Assembly (NCBI GenBank): GCA_030145965.1
Contig: JASKZT010000360.1
Location: 1 to 8,498, forward strand
Direction of reading: 5' to 3'
Source: Ornithinimicrobium sp.
Lineage (GTDB): Bacteria; Actinomycetota; Actinomycetes; Actinomycetales; Dermatophilaceae
Length of the DNA: 8,498 bases
Positions within the stretch are counted from its first letter, which is position 1. Each line of letters begins with the position of its first letter. Of this stretch, positions 7,161-8,498 are shown one piece after another. The notes under the pieces were generated by a model, which made no database searches, was not told where the DNA came from, and saw nothing but the letters and a program-made list of their open reading frames with translations. A program made the translations under genes and the position numbers.

Positions 7161-8279
7161 TCAGCGCAGCGCCTCGCCGTCCGGACCGAAGAAGAGCACC
7201 TCACCCGCGTGCACCACGACCACGAGCTCGCAGCCCTCCTCGATGCGCTGCCGCTTGTCCAGGCGCATCACGAGATGCTCCCCGCGCACGCTCGCCTCGG
7301 GGGCGAGACCGACCGGGTCGGCGTAGGCGAAGATCTCCGAGCCCATGCGCTCCACGCGGCTCACCCGCACCGACATGCGCTCACCCGAGCCACCGGACGA
7401 CCCGGGCGCGCCGGACGCCACCACGTCGACGCCCTCCGGCCGGATGCCGACGGTCACCGTCGAGGGGGCGGCGCCTCCCGGGACGGGGAGCGGCAGCGAC
7501 AGGGTGGGCGTGAGGACGGCACGACCCTCGCGCACCGGCACGTCGTCGACCAGGTTGATGGACGGAGAGCCGATGAACGCGGCCACGAACGTGTTCTGCG
7601 GACGTTCGTACAGGTCGGTGGGAGTTCCCACCTGCTGCAGCCTGCCGTCGCGCAGCACGCAGACCCGGTGACCCATGGTCATCGCCTCGGTCTGGTCGTG
7701 CGTGACGTAGACGGTCGTCGTGCCGAGGCGCCGCTGCAGGTGGGCGATCTCCGCCCGCGTGGACACCCGCAGCTTGGCGTCGAGGTTGGACAACGGCTCG
7801 TCCATGCAGAAGACCTTCGGGTCGCGGACGATGGCCCGGCCCATGGCCACCCGCTGCCGCTGCCCTCCGGACATCTTCGACGGTCTGCGGTCCAGCTGGT
7901 CCTCCAGCTGCAGGATGCGCGCGGCCTCGGCGACCCGCTGGCGGATCTCCGCCTTGGGCATGCGCAGGTTGCGCAGGGCGAACGCCATGTTCTCCCCCGC
8001 CGTCATGTTGGGGTAGAGGGCGTAGCTCTGGAAGACCATCGCCACGTCCCGGTCGCGGGCCCGCCGGCCCGTGACGTCGACGCCGTCGATGAGCACCCGG
8101 CCCGCGTTCACCGGCTCCAGCCCGGCCAGCATGCGCAGGCTGGTGGACTTCCCGCACCCGGACGGTCCGACGACCACGAGGAACTCCCCCTCGGCCACCT
8201 CGAGGTCGAGGGCGTCCACCGCAGGGCGTTGTGCGTCGGGGTAGGACCGGGTGGCCGCGGCGAAGGTCACCGATGCCAA
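7161..8279 (-). CDS. ugpC: ABC transporter ATP-binding protein, UgpC/MalK type
   Basis: The ATPase subunit of a CUT1-type importer, acting as a dimer on the cytoplasmic face of two permeases. The length, 372 aa, is typical. Seen in order: Walker A GPSGCGKST (38-46), Q-loop Gln84 (VFQSYALYPNMT), signature MSGGQRQRVAMGRAI (136-150), Walker B VFCMDEP (156-162), D-loop SNLD (164-167), H-loop His194 (VTHDQTEAMTMG), then a C-terminal OB/TOBE regulatory domain (about 240-372) with VGIRPEGVDV (277-286). A Gly/Ser-rich insertion (about 289-299) interrupts that domain. The start is TTG at 8279: AAGGAG stands 5 nt upstream, whereas the next candidate, GTG three codons on, is too far from it. The gene follows a probable binding-protein gene by 31 nt and precedes a GDPD gene, which argues for glycerol-3-phosphate or glycerophosphodiester transport. 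MalK/MsmK-like sugar ATPases are nearly identical in motif, so the symbol is tentative. Confidence 0.92.
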   Translation of the reverse strand: MASVTFAAATRSYPDAQRPAVDALDLEVAEGEFLVVVGPSGCGKSTSLRMLAGLEPVNAGRVLIDGVDVTGRRARDRDVAMVFQSYALYPNMTAGENMAFALRNLRMPKAEIRQRVAEAARILQLEDQLDRRPSKMSGGQRQRVAMGRAIVRDPKVFCMDEPLSNLDAKLRVSTRAEIAHLQRRLGTTTVYVTHDQTEAMTMGHRVCVLRDGRLQQVGTPTDLYERPQNTFVAAFIGSPSINLVDDVPVREGRAVLTPTLSLPLPVPGGAAPSTVTVGIRPEGVDVVASGAPGSSGGSGERMSVRVSRVERMGSEIFAYADPVGLAPEASVRGEHLVMRLDKRQRIEEGCELVVVVHAGEVLFFGPDGEALR

Positions 8280-8284
8280 CGTCG

Positions 8285-8290
8285 CTCCTT
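8285..8290 (-). promoter_or_regulatory. Strong Shine-Dalgarno fixing a TTG start
   Basis: The minus strand reads AAGGAG, a 5-nt spacer CGACG, then TTG. This near-perfect site is the main reason for reading the ATPase from the rare start codon TTG at 8279. Confidence 0.75.
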
Positions 8291-8310
8291 CCGTCGGGGC
8301 CGGCCCGAGG

Positions 8311-8498
8311 TCACAGCTGCGGCTCGATGTCTCGCTCGAAGACCGTCCGCGTCTCCTCGTCCAGCTCCTTGAACACCGTCTCGACGTCCTGCCCGCCGGT
8401 GGTGATCCGGTCGAGCGCGGCGCCGATGCGTGCGCCGCCGCCGGGGAGGAACACCCGGGCGTAGTCCTGGGGCGCGGTCTGCTCCAGCTGCTCCAGCG
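8311..8498 (-). CDS. C-terminal end of a probable ABC solute-binding protein
   Basis: The last 62 codons of a minus-strand gene whose start lies beyond the right edge; the stop TGA is at 8313-8311. The visible peptide includes QDYARVFLPGGGARIGAAL, then ITTGGQDVETVFKELDEETR and ends ERDIEPQL. An alpha-helical tail of the form 'small G-Q-D-V...F.EL...' ending in an acidic or basic helix is common at the C-terminus of family 1 extracellular solute-binding proteins. It stops 31 nt before an importer ATPase that needs such a partner. Mycobacterial ugp loci have the binding protein gene directly before ugpC, which fits. The fragment is too short for a family call from sequence alone. Confidence 0.6.
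   Translation of the reverse strand, partial: LEQLEQTAPQDYARVFLPGGGARIGAALDRITTGGQDVETVFKELDEETRTVFERDIEPQL

Noticed and set aside
7052..7204. N-terminal extension of the GDPD to a start at 7204
   Set aside because: It would overlap the ATPase gene by 44 nt and add an Arg/Cys-rich tail unlike the family. The GTG at 7051 has a ribosome binding site and starts the first barrel strand.
6363..8372. 669-codon open frame on the plus strand
   Set aside because: It lies antisense to the GDPD and ATPase genes, in register with the ATPase. Both sense genes have full catalytic motifs, so this frame is a shadow.
1..8498. tRNA, rRNA, CRISPR arrays, insertion sequences or attachment sites
   Set aside because: No cloverleaf-like element, regularly spaced repeats, transposase or terminal inverted repeats were found by eye on either strand.

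Overview
The window is very GC-rich DNA with the codon bias of a high-GC actinobacterium. Every gene I can support lies on the minus strand, so transcription runs from high to low coordinates. The four genes for which it can be checked contain essentially no TTA, CTA or TCA codons. This leaves long stop-free frames on the plus strand that are shadows, not genes. The sequence does not fix the genus.

Right part (8498 down to 6314), a transport and catabolism module: the C-terminal end of a probable ABC solute-binding protein (cut by the window edge), a complete UgpC/MalK-type ABC ATPase, a 109-nt gap holding a strong inverted repeat, and a cytoplasmic glycerophosphodiester phosphodiesterase (GDPD/UgpQ-like). 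The order binding protein, ATPase, GDPD resembles known ugp loci for uptake of glycerol-3-phosphate or glycerophosphodiesters: imported or released diesters would be cut to sn-glycerol-3-phosphate and an alcohol. The substrate assignment is inferred from the GDPD neighbour; a sugar is possible.

Middle (6313 to 5945): a 369-nt intergenic stretch separating the two transcription units. It contains a plausible minus-strand promoter, with its -10 inside a small inverted repeat, about 57 nt before the next gene. No convincing gene or RNA is seen in it.

Left part (5944 down to 1), a compact three-gene operon with gaps of only 4 and 3 nt: a 536-aa protein of unknown function with a mosaic layout (possible SRPBCC/START-like centre, Pro/Gly/Ala linker, helical segment, beta-rich tail); a 1085-aa signalling protein fusing a class III nucleotide cyclase domain to an AAA/STAND-type ATPase and a TPR-like helical region; and the N-terminal 356 residues of an FAD/NAD(P)-binding oxidoreductase of the COG3349 type, running off the left edge. 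The spacing suggests co-translation and a shared job. What that job is cannot be read from the sequence, and this is the best candidate for an undescribed system here. The cyclase has atypical purine-selecting residues (Gln119 and Ser195) although its metal-binding and transition-state residues are intact.
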